Assembly: GCA_009767595.1 (NCBI GenBank)
Contig: VSDK01028403.1
Location: 1,093-65,092, forward strand
DNA: 64,000 nucleotides
Direction: 5' to 3'
Source of the DNA: Symbiodinium kawagutii
Lineage: Eukaryota; Sar; Dinophyceae; Suessiales; Symbiodiniaceae
Shown here: piece after piece, positions 9,950-19,305 of the stretch
Numbering within the stretch: position 1 is the stretch's first letter
How the letters are laid out: each line of letters begins with the position of its first letter
Program-made: the position numbers and the translations under genes
The notes under the pieces: model-generated
Databases searched by the model: none
Told to the model about the DNA's origin: nothing
Seen by the model: only the letters and a program-made list of their open reading frames with translations

Positions 9950-10559
9950 GTGCCTTGGCTGTCCATCATGACAGCAGCTCTTTAATTGCTTGCTTTCAAG
10001 CCTGGTCATCATTTCAACATATTTCAACATATTTCAACTAGTTTTAGTTTGCTCGTGATTTATCATTATGCAAGAGTGCCAGTTGCAGTTGTTACGAATG
10101 TCAAAGCTTTATTGTTCACGGGCTTGTGTTGCGAGTGCTGTAAGGACAATAATTCGGCACTTGATTTCCACATATTCACGTATTATTCATTCAAATTGGC
10201 CTGGATGCAACATGAAATGTGTGTACAGTAATCATTCGCGTTGATGTTTATTCTTGGCGCTTTTCTTGTTCAAATTTATGAGCACATGTTTCCGTTTTTA
10301 GCAGCATATCATATTGGTTTTAAAATTGGATCGATCAGTACATATACATACATGCATACATGCATATGTTTGTGTTTTTGGCAAGCGAGGACAAATAGAA
10401 ACCAATAAACACAAAGATACATTAGTTTTTTATTTATAGAAAATTATATATATATATATATATACATTTTTCAAAAAAGCAAATATCTAAGTTGTTATTT
10501 GCACTGCACATGCTGGCTGGTGGTTTTAAACATTTTCTTATTTTCCCTATTACAGTAAT

Positions 10560-10686
10560 GTTAACCCAGGATTAATAAACCCCTGATTTATTAATAATAG
10601 GGGGTATCCCCTAAAAGCCTTGGTTTCCCTTTAGAATGGTAACACCCCCAATCAAAAAATCTAGGGTTTATTAATCCTTGGTTAAC
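10560..10686. mobile_element. TIR element family D, copy 1
   Basis: Ends are GTTAACCCAGGATTAATAAA and its near complement, with TATCCCC and TTGGTTTCC in the core. A second copy is at 52762-52885 and a divergent one at 43511-43634. Confidence 0.75.
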
Positions 10687-10689
10687 ATT

Positions 10690-10789
10690 CCCTAGCCTTC
10701 CAGTTCGTTTTATAGGAGGTAACCAACCCCAAACTACGATAGCAGAAACCAGCTGGTTACCTACTATAGAGGTAACTGGAAGGCTAGGG
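10690..10789. mobile_element. TIR element family C, copy 1
   Basis: Ends are CCCTAGCCTTCCAGTT and AACTGGAAGGCTAGGG, flanked by ATT on both sides, consistent with a 3-bp target duplication. The core contains GGTAACCAACCCCAAAC and AGAAACCAGCTGGTTACC. Confidence 0.8.
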
Positions 10790-10861
10790 ATTACTAACAA
10801 TGGTTGGTTGACTTGCGCCTATTTTTCACGACGGGGTAGCACCCAGTGAATCTCGCTGCAG

Positions 10862-10915
10862 GAGATTGATCAGCCCTTCGGCACCGATCCCAACGACCTG
10901 CCTATGCCACTGGTT
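10862..10915 (+). CDS. Bestrophin-like protein, exon piece 3 (PFGTDPNDLP motif)
   Basis: After the acceptor CGCTGCAG the frame reads EIDQPFGTDPNDLPMPL, the hallmark bestrophin motif that forms part of the acidic calcium-sensing region in animal members. It joins in phase to IAD at the end of piece 2. The 3' boundary is uncertain. CTG followed by GTTCGG near 10915 would be a plausible donor, and the frame stays open to a stop at about 10982 with sequence that no longer resembles the family. The rest of the gene (the following hydrophobic helices) was not found downstream with confidence, so the copy may be partial or its later exons lie behind more repeats. Confidence 0.75.
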
Positions 10916-11003
10916 CGGCGGATACGGCCGGGGAGCGCTTGGCGGTTGTCTACGTTAACGCGTGCGATGAGAAAGCAGCCTTGATGGAGGAAAATCATTT
11001 AAC

Positions 11004-11103
11004 CAACCAACTACTGGGAGATTTCCACCAACAATTTCATAGGGAAAACAATGGTTAATAGTGGGGGAACCAGGGGTACAGGGTTTTGACCCACTGCCAT
11101 TTT
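11004..11103. mobile_element. Family G repeat
   Basis: AACCAACCAACTACTGGG, ACAATTTCATAGGGAAAAC, AATGGTTAATAG, GGGGAACCAGGGGTACAGG and TTTTGACCCACTGCCAT occur in the usual G order. It lies just downstream of the bestrophin-like exon 3. Confidence 0.6.
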
Positions 11104-11266
11104 GATCCCGAACCCAGGAAAATCCAAAATCACCGTCCCAGCATCGTGCCACTGGGATTGTTGATTGATGCGGGGACTCTACTCTCTTCCCAGTCCATTG
11201 GAAATAGTGATTATCCATCACTGTCAACCGTCACTATCAGTTGTTAGCCATGGTTATCTCGCCAAG

Positions 11267-11267
<1 letters not shown>

Positions 11268-11361
<94 letters not shown>

Positions 11362-11362
11362 A
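11268..11362. repeat. (CAT)n microsatellite, about 30 units
   Basis: A nearly pure array with one CACCAT interruption. The long poly-His (plus) and poly-Asp (minus) frames that cover it are artefacts of the repeat. Confidence 0.98.
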
Positions 11363-11799
11363 TATCATCCGCATTGGAATCCCTTAAAAGGGACTCAAGA
11401 GCAGTTGGTACCTGTGCCTTGTGGATCCATGGCGTACGAGCTGAAACTGCGCCGATTGGCAGAGCCATCCGAGTGAGTTAGCTATGGGAACTTGCTTTCC
11501 CAAGTTTGGCTTTAGTGGATCATCTCCCAGGATTGTGAATTTGTGTGCTTAGATTTTAGTTGGTTGGTTGCTTGGTTGCTTGGTTGCTTAGTTGGTTGGC
11601 TGCACTGCCATGCCATCCAGCCGCCCACCCATCAGCTTGTGGAGATGATACATCAAATAAAGAACGGGGGCCTTTCCTGCCGGGCCACTGAGGCAGAGGA
11701 TCCAAACCGATTTCAATGACAGCTTGCTACTTGGCAATCAACTACAGTATTTTATTTGAGGTGGAAATGTATGGTCATACAGTTTTCCTGAAATCAAAC

Positions 11800-11888
11800 T
11801 AGCAGGTGGTTTTCAACATGATATTCTTAGGAATATCAAGAAATGGTTGGTTGACTAACATTCTTCATCGGGGTTGAAACCACCAACC
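11800..11888. mobile_element. TIR element family A, degraded
   Basis: It has GGTGGTTTTCAACATG at the left, AAATGGTTGGTTGACTAACA in the core and GGGGTTGAAACCACCAACCA at the right. Confidence 0.7.
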
Positions 11889-12286
11889 AACAATGTTTGC
11901 GTTCGGGTTGCTTTGAGCTGCCATTCAATGCCAGGTCCAAAAGCTTATGGACTTGATGGGCAGGGATGGATTCAGACACAGCCGCTGTTACACCGGGTCA
12001 ACTATGGTCAACTGGGGTTTTCTGAGCTGCATTTTTTGAAGCACAAAATGGGTAGGAAATTGATCACCGATGGTCACTGCAATTGATCAACTTGTTGCAC
12101 GGAGTCGTCGAGAACGTGTTGTGATCTTTACTCGTTTGTATATCCCGAGTTCATTTGGACTAATCGCATGTCGGCGTAACAAGTCATTTCATAACGACTG
12201 GATGGTGGTTGGGAGCTGCTTGCCGCGAAAAGTGTATCCCAGCTCCAGTACTATTCGGAAAACTCATCTGCGAGCAGTGTGAAATA

Positions 12287-12396
12287 CCCTTTGGTAAACT
12301 AACCTAGCAATGGAAAATCCACCATTAATTGATGTTTTCCCTGGGTTTCACTACAAGATATGGTCAAAATCCATTGCCAGGTTAGTTTACTGGAGG
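12287..12396. mobile_element. TIR element family B, copy 2
   Basis: Left end CCCTTTGGTAAACTAACC, right end GGTTAGTTTACTGGAGG, flanked by TA at 12285-12286 and 12397-12398. The core has TTTCCCTGGGTTTCACTA. Confidence 0.85.
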
Positions 12397-13273
12397 TAAC
12401 CAACTTCAATAGTTAAATCATCCATAGATTGTTGAGTTGCCAGGCACCCATGTTAGGGACTGCCAGAGGCCAATTCCAAGCGCTCAGTGGTATGTATATA
12501 TATATATACGATGTAAGGTTGCATTTCTAAAAACAAGCTGCTTGCCGGCGCTCACAAGAAGCCTTTCTGATGGTTTAATCGAAGATGGTCACGGAATGTC
12601 ACGGTTTGCATTGTTTGAAGATGGCGGGTGCTGATAGATCCAACTTGGTTTCACCATCCCCATCAAACTCTGGCCATTCTTGCTCATGAAAAGTTTGATC
12701 TGCCAGCAGTGTGTTTGCTTTTCACCATGAGGACGTTGGCCTAACAAGTTGGCTTACGAACCAGGAATATTTTTCATCATTAAAGATGGCTTACCATGAT
12801 AGTTACAGTTACCAGTTGGCTTCCCGTTCATGAGACCCTTGATTCAGCATGCCAACAAGGCAGGAGAGCCGCTTTGTGCTGCTTTTCGAGGCTGTTTTTG
12901 ATGCGTCCTGAGACGCAAAAGGTCCCAGACTTTGTTCGGTCCAGGGGCAGTGCCCCTCGGTTTGAGCAGCGGGGGTCGGACTTTACTGGAAAATAGTGGC
13001 ATACATTCAACAGAAGCGTAGTGACATAGAATGAAGATGATTTACTCAGAGATAGCCCTTGGTTACATAACTGCTATGAATGGCCAACAATGGTTATCCT
13101 TAATTCAACTTGTATCTTTCTGGGATAGTTCAGCTTGATAGCCTTTTTTGAGGTGAACTCACACCGAGTTATTGTTTGATGGGGTGAAGGCCTCCAATTT
13201 GTAGCAGCGCGGAGCGGATGGAATGTTTAGGTAGTTATCAGACCTATCAGGGAATGATGAATCAATGCAATGC
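12397..13273. other. No gene recognised
   Basis: Mixed sequence. A short (TA) run lies near 12495-12508. A GC-richer patch around 12840-12990 is open on both strands but shows no family motif. Confidence 0.4.
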
Positions 13274-13397
13274 CTACAAGGTGGGCCCTTAACCAGCTAC
13301 AAGTTGGGTGGTAACTCGGGGGACCACCACTTATGGCAGATATTGCAGCTAACTGGACCTGCAGTGCATGTTACAAGTAGGGGGGCCCACCTTGTAG
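13274..13397. mobile_element. TIR element family E, copy 1 (CTACAAGGTGGGCCC ends)
   Basis: The ends CTACAAGGTGGGCCC and GGGCCCACCTTGTAG are perfect complements. Six further copies occur in the window. The termini read as splice sites (CAAG|GTGGGC and CCTTGTAG|). Confidence 0.85.
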
Positions 13398-13844
13398 AGG
13401 ATGGTGCATGGTATCATCCATTCACATTTGACAAGTCGAGCAACATCATTGATGGTCATATCATGTCATATCATGTCATATCCATATACCTATGGAAATC
13501 TTCAAGTTCAAAGGTGAAAATGCCAACGCACCCACATAAGATCACACAGCTTAGTGGGATACAAAACTGCAGCTGGCTACTGCCAAAACCACTTGAGTCG
13601 GTCATCCTCAAGTTAGCTCGTATACATGTTTCCTCCTTTTTGTTGGCCTCGTGGATGCAAATTTGACAGCTGGCAGAACTTAGCGTTGGTTGCGTCAAGA
13701 GCTAGGGAACCGCAGTATGCACGCTACTCTAGACTCTAGCTGCTCACCGGATACATGTAACATTCTTTTACAACACAAGTTTCATGATATCATCTATAGC
13801 TTTGTTTACTTTACACATGTTATTTTTTAGAACTTGACACGCAC

Positions 13845-13915
13845 ACACAGTATGTGACACATGTTTTCATTATTTACTTTACGCATGTCAACACACACAC
13901 ACACTATAATACTGT
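13845..13915. repeat. (CA)n-rich tract
   Basis: Two short CA runs lie within a TTTACxCATGT repeat pair (around 13808-13830 and 13870-13890). Confidence 0.7.
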
Positions 13916-13982
13916 CTATTCTTCATGCATTTGACACTATGATACATGCACCTGCCTTCGATGATTCATACTCTACATGTGG

Positions 13983-14070
13983 CAGTGGGTCCAAACCCTG
14001 TACCCTTGGTTCCCATCATTAACCATTGTTTTCCATATGAAATTGTTGGTTATTATTAATGGTTACCAGT
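13983..14070. mobile_element. Family G repeat, reverse orientation
   Basis: CAGTGGGTCCAAACCCTGTACCC, TTAACCATTGTTTTCC and GAAATTGTTGGTTATTA are the reverse complement of the family G order. Confidence 0.55.
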
Positions 14071-14229
14071 AGTACCGCACAAGGCGGTGGCGGAAGTTTC
14101 CAAGATAGGAGCACTATAGGAGTGTGCAGTTGTGGTTGCGACGATTGATTGTCCGAGGGATCCGAGAACTGAACATCACTTGGGCCTGACTTCCTACCAA
14201 TGTGAGCATCGATCTGGCCACTTGACTGG

Positions 14230-14648
14230 CAGCCTATCTGTCTAGCTATCTTTCTATCAGTGGATCAGTTTTCTTTCTGTCTGTCTGACTGTCTATCTAT
14301 CTATCTATCTGATGATCTATTCGTTTAGCTATCTGCCTATGTACTTGTCTTTTTATCTACCTCACTATCTATCTCGTCATCTTTCTGTCTATGTATCTAT
14401 CTATCTACCTGTCCATCTATCTATTTATCTATCTGCCTATCTATCTATCTGTCTATCTATCTACCGAATTATTTGTCTGATCATCTATGTGTCCATCTGT
14501 CTATCTTTCTGTCTATCTACCTGACTATCTATCTACTTTTCTATCTGACTCTCGTTTCGTCTACCTATCTGTCTATCTATCGACCCATCTAGCCATCTGA
14601 ATCTGGCTATCCAATTGTCTGTCTATTCCATCTATCTATTCTAGCTAT

Positions 14649-14682
<34 letters not shown>

Positions 14683-14800
14683 CATCTATTCATCCATCGA
14701 TGCATCTATGTATCTGACTATCCATCTAGCCACCCATCGATCTGACTATCGACTTGTCGATCTATCTGGCTACCTCTTTGTCTAGCCATCTTTCGTCTAT
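14230..14800. repeat. Long imperfect (CTAT)n array
   Basis: About 490-570 bp of CTAT, CTGT and CCAT tetramers, purest at 14645-14685. The YLSIYLS-type frames across it are artefacts. It directly precedes copy 2 of the ACGATTTTGACTT composite repeat. Confidence 0.95.
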
Positions 14801-14829
14801 CTATTCATTTACCTTCCAAATGTGCTTCG

Positions 14830-15745
14830 ATCATGAAGTGTTTTGCATCTAGGTGTTTGGCCACTTTTGATAATTGGACCTTGCAAAGGTGTTCCGATCA
14901 TCAAGTGTTTTGCTACTTTTGACCTGCAAATGTGCTTGGCGCGCAAGCGTTGTGCACATTTTGGCCACATAAATCACGAAAAGTGACGCGAAACGCAAGT
15001 GTTTTCCGACTTTTGTCTCCTGTGTTCCGAAAGTGTCAAAACGTGCTGTGTTTTGACACATTTGCTTCAAAATGTGTTTCTCGCCCTGGCCGCGTGCACT
15101 TTTTCGGACATGCAACTTTCAAAACTTGTTAAAAACCACGAGTTTTTGCGACTTCGGACGTGAGAATGTGCTTCGCGCGCAGGCGGCGTGCCAATTTTCA
15201 TGATCATATGACATCTCCGAAAAGTGGCCCGAAACGCTAGTAAAATTGCAGTTTTTATTTTGGTACAAGATTTTATGTTAAAAATTTGCTTCGCGCGCAG
15301 GCAGCGTGCCAGTTTTGAGAATCATGAGTCATCAAAAGTGCTCCGAACATGTAGTGTTTTTACGATTTTGACTTGCAAATGTGTTTCGCGCCTAGGTTTT
15401 TTCACGATTTTGCGAGTTGCAACTTCCAAAAGTGCTCCGAAGGTGACATGTTTTTACGATTTTGACTTCCAAATGTGCTTCGCGCCTAGGTTTTGGCACG
15501 ATTTTCCAAGTTACATCTCCCAAAAGTGCTCCGGACCTGACATGTTTTTACGATTTTGACTTCCAAATGTGCTTCGCGCCTAGGTTTTTTAACAATTTTT
15601 GCACACACCTTCCGCCACAGTGGTCCGCACCCGCCGCTTTAGCGAGGTACCCTTCTGGACGCTCATGAGGCACAAAACCCTGCAAAACACAGCATTTCGC
15701 GACTTTCCTAACATTTTGGCGCACTCGCACTTTCATCTTTCTCAC
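14830..15745 (+). repeat. Dispersed composite repeat, copy 2 (long array)
   Basis: About ten imperfect units contain TTTTxxGACTTxCAAATGTGCTTCGCGC. The last three (15360-15590) are the most similar to each other, including repeated TTCGCGCCTAGGTTTT. They are followed by the shared 3' block (CCGCCGCTTTAGCG, GGCACAAAACCCTGC, AAAACACAGCATTTCGCG). This is the longest copy and best defines the family. Confidence 0.85.
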
Positions 15746-15855
15746 ATCTCTTCTTTCACACATCTCTTCTTTCGCACATCTGCTCTGGCGATCTACCCTA
15801 GCTGAGTCACATCCCTTCTTTCACACATCTGCTGAGGCGATCTACCCTAGCTGAG
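15745..15855. repeat. Short direct repeat around TTTCACACATCTCTTCT and GGCGATCTACCCTAGCTGAGT
   Basis: TCTGCT(C/G)(T/A)GGCGATCTACCCTAGCTGAGT occurs twice (about 15779-15806 and 15828-15857), separated by pyrimidine-rich TTCTTTC(A/G)CACATC words. Confidence 0.75.
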
Positions 15856-15949
15856 TTGTCCATATTGTCGGAAGTTAGACTTCTAAACTTCCTTCGAATA
15901 TTGACCCATAGCCATGTCACTGATGCACCTGTGATCTCCATCACCGCAG

Positions 15950-16087
15950 CACTGGAGGCCATTCGCTTGACGAAGGTGGCGAAGTTGGATCACAGCTCCT
16001 CCGCCAGGAGCCTCTCCACGTCGCAGGTGCCCTGGGGGCGCCCTGTGCGCCCTGTGCGCCGTGGATGTGCCCATCAGCACCAGGGGG
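15950..16087. CDS. Exon-like GC-rich island, strand uncertain
   Basis: On the plus strand the island follows the acceptor CATCACCGCAG, reads LEAIRLTKVAKLDHSSSARS then LSTSQ, and may end at GTGCCC (16027) or GTGAGC (16088). On the minus strand a different frame gives GTCDVERLLAEEL, a stop, then SNFATFVKRMASSAAVMEI in the same frame, which is also protein-like but broken. No family is recognised. Confidence 0.3.
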
Positions 16088-16119
16088 GTGAGCCAGGGAA
16101 ACGCCAAAGTTGTAGATGG

Positions 16120-16400
16120 TTTATGGTTATAAATGGCTATGGGTCAGTATTAAGCAGCAATAATGGGGGGTAATATGCAACAACACTAGAGGGAAACCAA
16201 TGGTTAGATGATCCGAAGTAAGGCCTGCTTTCAAGGGTGATTTGTTTTTGGAGGCATGTGCGCAAGCTGTTTCACTACTTCCCTAAATGTGCCGCTTCTG
16301 GATGGTTTATTGTTATGAATGGCTATGGGTCAGTATTAAGCAGCAATAATGGGGGATAATATGCAACAACACTATAGGGAAAACCATGGTCAATGAGGTT
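16120..16400. repeat. Direct duplication containing family G-like sequence
   Basis: GGTTTAT(G/T)GTTAT(A/G)AATGGCTATGGGTCAGTATTAAGCAGCAATAATGGGGG is present at about 16121-16170 and again at 16301-16350, followed both times by TAATATGCAACAACACTA. The spacing is about 180 bp. Confidence 0.8.
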
Positions 16401-17070
16401 TATCGTCATAGATGATGCTTCATAATCTGGGAAAATATGGCTTCTATAAAGTATATAATATTATTAGTATAGTTTAATGATGTAAATGATGTGGGTATGT
16501 GCCAAAATCGGGTAATCCAAAACCCATAGCATGATATTAAATTTTTCGATGGGAAACCAATAGTTTTGGGGGCACCACTATGTTAGCACGTACCTGGATT
16601 GCTTATTGTCATAAATGACGATCAATAACGGGGCAAAATAAGCAACAACAAAGTTATGTTGGATTTTTGAGTGGTTCACAACGCTTATTAACAACGGAAC
16701 AGTACACCATAAGATAACAACTAGAATGCTTGATTTATTGCTAGAACTGATCTATATAGAGGGTAATTTTGAGGGTACCCCATGACTTGAGAATCACCCA
16801 CATAATGTAATGCTTGCTCCAATGGAAAATGTTCAGAATGTCATTGTTTCAGGAAAGCATGTGTAGTCACATGCCTGTACATGTGCATACAAACATACAC
16901 ATGTGCACACACACACACATGTACACATGTACATAAACATATTCATATATTGTATAAGTGAATGTGTGTGTGTGTGCACCCGTTAGGAGTGATCAACGTA
17001 TTTGTATTTCAATACGTGTGTTTGAATATATATTTAACTATTTATTCATGTATCGATTTGTATTTTAACA
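16400..17070. other. AT-rich sequence with a (CA)/(TG) microsatellite
   Basis: A CA-rich tract lies at about 16890-16920 and TG at 16963-16976. A short duplication (GTGTGTTTGAATATAT) lies near 17015 and 17070. No gene is visible. Confidence 0.5.
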
Positions 17071-17222
17071 CGTGTGTTTGAATATATCCTTAACTATTTG
17101 TTCATTTACCTCTACATATGCTCTATATGTGTATTTTTGTTTACTTATTTACATAGATGCATCAGGAATTACCGGGATGCATAGTCTTCACAGCTCACAT
17201 CCTTTCTCTCCCATCCTCCCAG

Positions 17223-17349
17223 GTGCTACCAGCACCCGCACCGCTGGTGGTGGTGGATGCACCCCTTGGAAGAGCAGCTCCCCGTGTTCGGAAGAAAGCT
17301 CCAGGGGTTCCCTGGCGAGCCATGGGACAGCCTGAAAACAAGCGTCTAA
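17223..17349 (+). CDS. Candidate terminal exon, family unknown
   Basis: An excellent acceptor, a pyrimidine tract (CTTTCTCTCCCATCCTCCCAG) ending at 17222, precedes a GC-rich frame reading CYQHPHRWWWWMHPLEEQLP then VFGRKLQGFPGEPWDSLKTSV and a TAA at 17347-17349. The third-position GC of this frame is clearly higher than that of the two alternatives, one of which (VLPAPAPLVVVDAP) is also open. Downstream, family G sequence begins at about 17376. No homolog is recognised. Confidence 0.45.
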
Positions 17350-17375
17350 GGATGGATGAGTTGGCGAGCTGGGTC

Positions 17376-17432
17376 AAGCAGTTAACCAACCAACTTTCAT
17401 GGGGGATAATAACCAACAATAGGGAAAGGGTG
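17376..17432. mobile_element. Family G fragment
   Basis: GGGTCAAGCAGTTAACCAACC, TTTCATGGGGGATAATAACC and ACAATAGGGAAA match the first half of the family G consensus. Confidence 0.6.
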
Positions 17433-17969
17433 ATTTTCTCCAGATGAATCTTTCCCAAGTCTGGAATGGAAATGTTTGCCCTGGATGTTTGGAATGGAAA
17501 TGTTTCCATTCCCCCAACTTCCCAGATGTGTGAAGATGGACTTGCGCTCAAGTCCGGCGAAGCACAGACCATGGATACATGCCGTTGATGCGCGCACTGA
17601 CATGGCGGATGCCATGTCAATGTAGATCATGTAGGTGTAAAATTCAATGTACTCTCGCAGGCGTGTTTATTGGTGCAATTTGTTGCAAATCATGTCATTC
17701 GCACTTGAATGTGTTTGTTTTTTCCTGTGCGTGTGTGATTGCTGGCACAACTTTACGTCCGATTTGTTCATGTTGCATTGTCATTGACCATTACCAGCGT
17801 AGATCGTAGATTGTTGTGCGGCCACTTCGTTCAACATGATTGCCATGTTTGAATTGAACAATCATCAATTATCAAAGGTCACACGCAAAAAGTTCAAATA
17901 ACATCAAATAATAATCAATATTTTGCCTTGCCCCTCAGCTAGGCTGAGGCAGATCTGATCTGAAGGCGA

Positions 17970-17990
17970 CAGAGAGAGAGAGAGAGAGAA
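17970..17990. repeat. (GA)n microsatellite
   Basis: A pure run of about ten GA units. Confidence 0.9.
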
Positions 17991-18174
17991 CAATGAAAAT
18001 TCTGAATCAACCACCAATCACCGTGGAATATCATGAAGCATCAACTTCATCAAGCTCATCACTTCATCAGCCCTGATCATCATACAGAGTGTGATCCCAC
18101 CAGTTGCAAGTTGGTTCATAAGCCAGCTACATGTATTACTAGGATAATTATAGCTATAGTTGTACGTTGGGTAA

Positions 18175-18282
18175 GTTAGTTCACTAGGGTAACTATTCGT
18201 ATCCTCCACAACTGGTAGTGACCCTAGTCCCTAGTGCATTCAACCCTATGAAACCTAAGCCAAGCAACCCCTAGTGAACTAA
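18175..18282. mobile_element. Short inverted-repeat element (GTTAGTTCACTAGGG ends)
   Basis: GTTAGTTCACTAGGG at the left and CCCTAGTGAACTAAC at the right are perfect complements about 80 bp apart. The interior contains ACTGGTAGTGACCCTAG, a word also found in family E, so it may be a distant E relative. Confidence 0.65.
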
Positions 18283-18314
18283 CCGAAGCAAAGTAACTCG
18301 TGGGTAGCACATCC

Positions 18315-18432
18315 CGTGGCACAGCGGCTCGTTTGGAGCGTTTCCCAGGTCCGCTCCAAAAAGCTGGTGCGAAGCCGTGGTGCGAACCGCAGCGATGAGG
18401 TCGTGGAAGTTCCCTTCGCAGCAGTGCAGGCA
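18315..18432 (-). CDS. Candidate exon on the minus strand, family unknown
   Basis: Reading the minus strand, the acceptor GACCGCCACCGCAG is followed by a frame CLHCCEGNFHDLIAAVRTTA then SHQLFGADLGNAPNEPLCHG. Its third positions are mostly G or C, clearly more than the competing plus-strand frame (VRSKKLVRSRGANRS). Three closely placed cysteines start the exon. A GT donor could be used within CACGGGATGTGC. A second minus-strand coding-like stretch lies 260 bp upstream on that strand (18690-18782), and the two could be consecutive exons. Confidence 0.4.
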
Positions 18433-18689
18433 CTGCGGTGGCGGTCCAGGATGACTGGTGGCCGAGCCGATGGATGGTTAAGGATAGGTTGGTGCCTTCA
18501 ATATCTTTGAGGGATGGATGGGTTTTTGGTGTTTCTAATGGTCAAGATGGACATTCTGAATATTTCAGGGATTGACGTTTATAGCCTTTTTAGTTTTACA
18601 GGATGGATTGGTTGACTGTGACATTTTAGGAAAATGGGATGTCTTGAAGCCACCGTCATGATGTCATGATGACGAATCATGGTCGGCGC

Positions 18690-18782
18690 ACGAGCGGATG
18701 GCAGGTAGATGATGGCGAGCGGCAGGAGCCTGAAGTGTTCCATGGATGAAGCACCTGTGCACTGGTCATGGGTGGTCCCCAT
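18690..18782 (-). CDS. Coding-like stretch on the minus strand
   Basis: The minus strand reads MGTTHDQCTGASSMEHFRLL then PLAIIYLPSARAPTM with high third-position GC, and has a possible internal acceptor GTGCACAG. It precedes the 18315-18432 candidate on the same strand. No family is recognised, and a start or exon boundary cannot be fixed. Confidence 0.3.
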
Positions 18783-18822
18783 GGTGAAAGGGTTACGATG
18801 ATCACAGGCAACCTGGCGGGTT

Positions 18823-18897
18823 GGAGCCAGGGGTATCCCAGCTGGCCCTTTGCGGGTGAGCCTGGTGAGCTACTAGGAGTGGCCCAACCAAATGGTA
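18823..18897. repeat. Family H motif
   Basis: GGAGCCAGGGGTATCCCAGC, GCCCTTTGCGGGTGAGCC, GAGCTACTAGGAGTGG and CCCAACCAAATGGTAAC occur in the order shared by the other H copies. Confidence 0.6.
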
Positions 18898-18932
18898 ACA
18901 AGAAGCAGGAAAGCTTCGTGATTACTTAAGGA

Positions 18933-19032
18933 CTGGTTGGTGGTTTGATTCACATTTTTAGTTTTCCCTACTATGAGTTAACAAATGGTTGGTTGATGAT
19001 TTTTTTCATAGGGGTTCAAATTCACCAGCCAG
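18933..19032. mobile_element. TIR element family A, complete copy
   Basis: Left end CTGGTTGGTGGTTTGATTC, core TTTTCCCTACTATGAGTTAAC and AAATGGTTGGTTGATG, right end TTCACCAGCCAG. It is immediately followed by coding-like sequence, so the right end may serve as a 3' splice site. Confidence 0.85.
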
Positions 19033-19132
19033 AGGAGCATGAAAGCTTCTCGTTTGCAAAGAGATTTACTGGCCATCCATGGGATTTTTGCACACCAGCC
19101 AAGAAGCCTTGAACCATTGGCTTTGGCTCAGG
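19033..19132 (+). CDS. Candidate exon abutting a family A element
   Basis: Directly after ACCAGCCAG, the right end of the family A element, the frame reads RSMKASRLQRDLLAIHGIFA then HQPRSLEPLALAQ and reaches a GT donor (GTAACT) at 19133. The amino-acid mix is protein-like, but 33 open codons can occur by chance. No family is recognised. Confidence 0.35.
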
Positions 19133-19207
19133 GTAACTCGAAGACTTGAGATGTTGATGGGCATTCATCCGTACTACATGAACCCACTTGTTTTAGAAAG
19201 ATGTGGT

Positions 19208-19305
19208 TGGAGGTCAATATGGTGTGTTTAAAAAAATGGGGGAACCCCCAAAATAGTTGTTTTTAAACTATGAATGGTTAATGAACTGGATGATTTTTGG
19301 GTCCC
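19208..19305. mobile_element. Family F, degraded
   Basis: GGGGGAACCCCCAAAATAG, AACTATGAATGGTTAATG and GGATGATTTTTGGGTCCC follow the family F interior order. Confidence 0.45.

Larger units (their letters stand above)
10513..10836. mobile_element. TIR element family A interrupted by families D and C
   Basis: The left half starts CTGGCTGGTGGTTTTAAAC and runs through TTTTCCCTATTACAG. The right half resumes TTACTAACAATGGTTGGTTGACTT and TATTTTTCACGACGGGG. Between them lie one D and one C element in tandem. Removing both restores the usual family A interior, so the D and C insertions are younger than this A copy. Confidence 0.75.
9950..10861 (+). other. Bestrophin-like gene intron with nested TIR elements
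   Basis: This is an inferred intron. It has a GT donor at 9950 and the acceptor CGCTGCAG ends at 10861. It contains AT microsatellite (10443-10465) and a family A element (10513-10836) that is itself split by adjacent family D and family C elements. Otherwise it is AT-rich with no coding signal. Confidence 0.6.

Noticed and set aside
11165-11476. Open frames encoding poly-His and poly-Asp
   Set aside because: They are translations of a pure CAT/ATG microsatellite. The non-repeat parts have no motif.
14230-14800. Regular short repeats resembling a CRISPR array
   Set aside because: The CTAT array has no spacers. Other arrays (42770-43510, 15340-15600) have units and spacing that vary and are eukaryotic element repeats.
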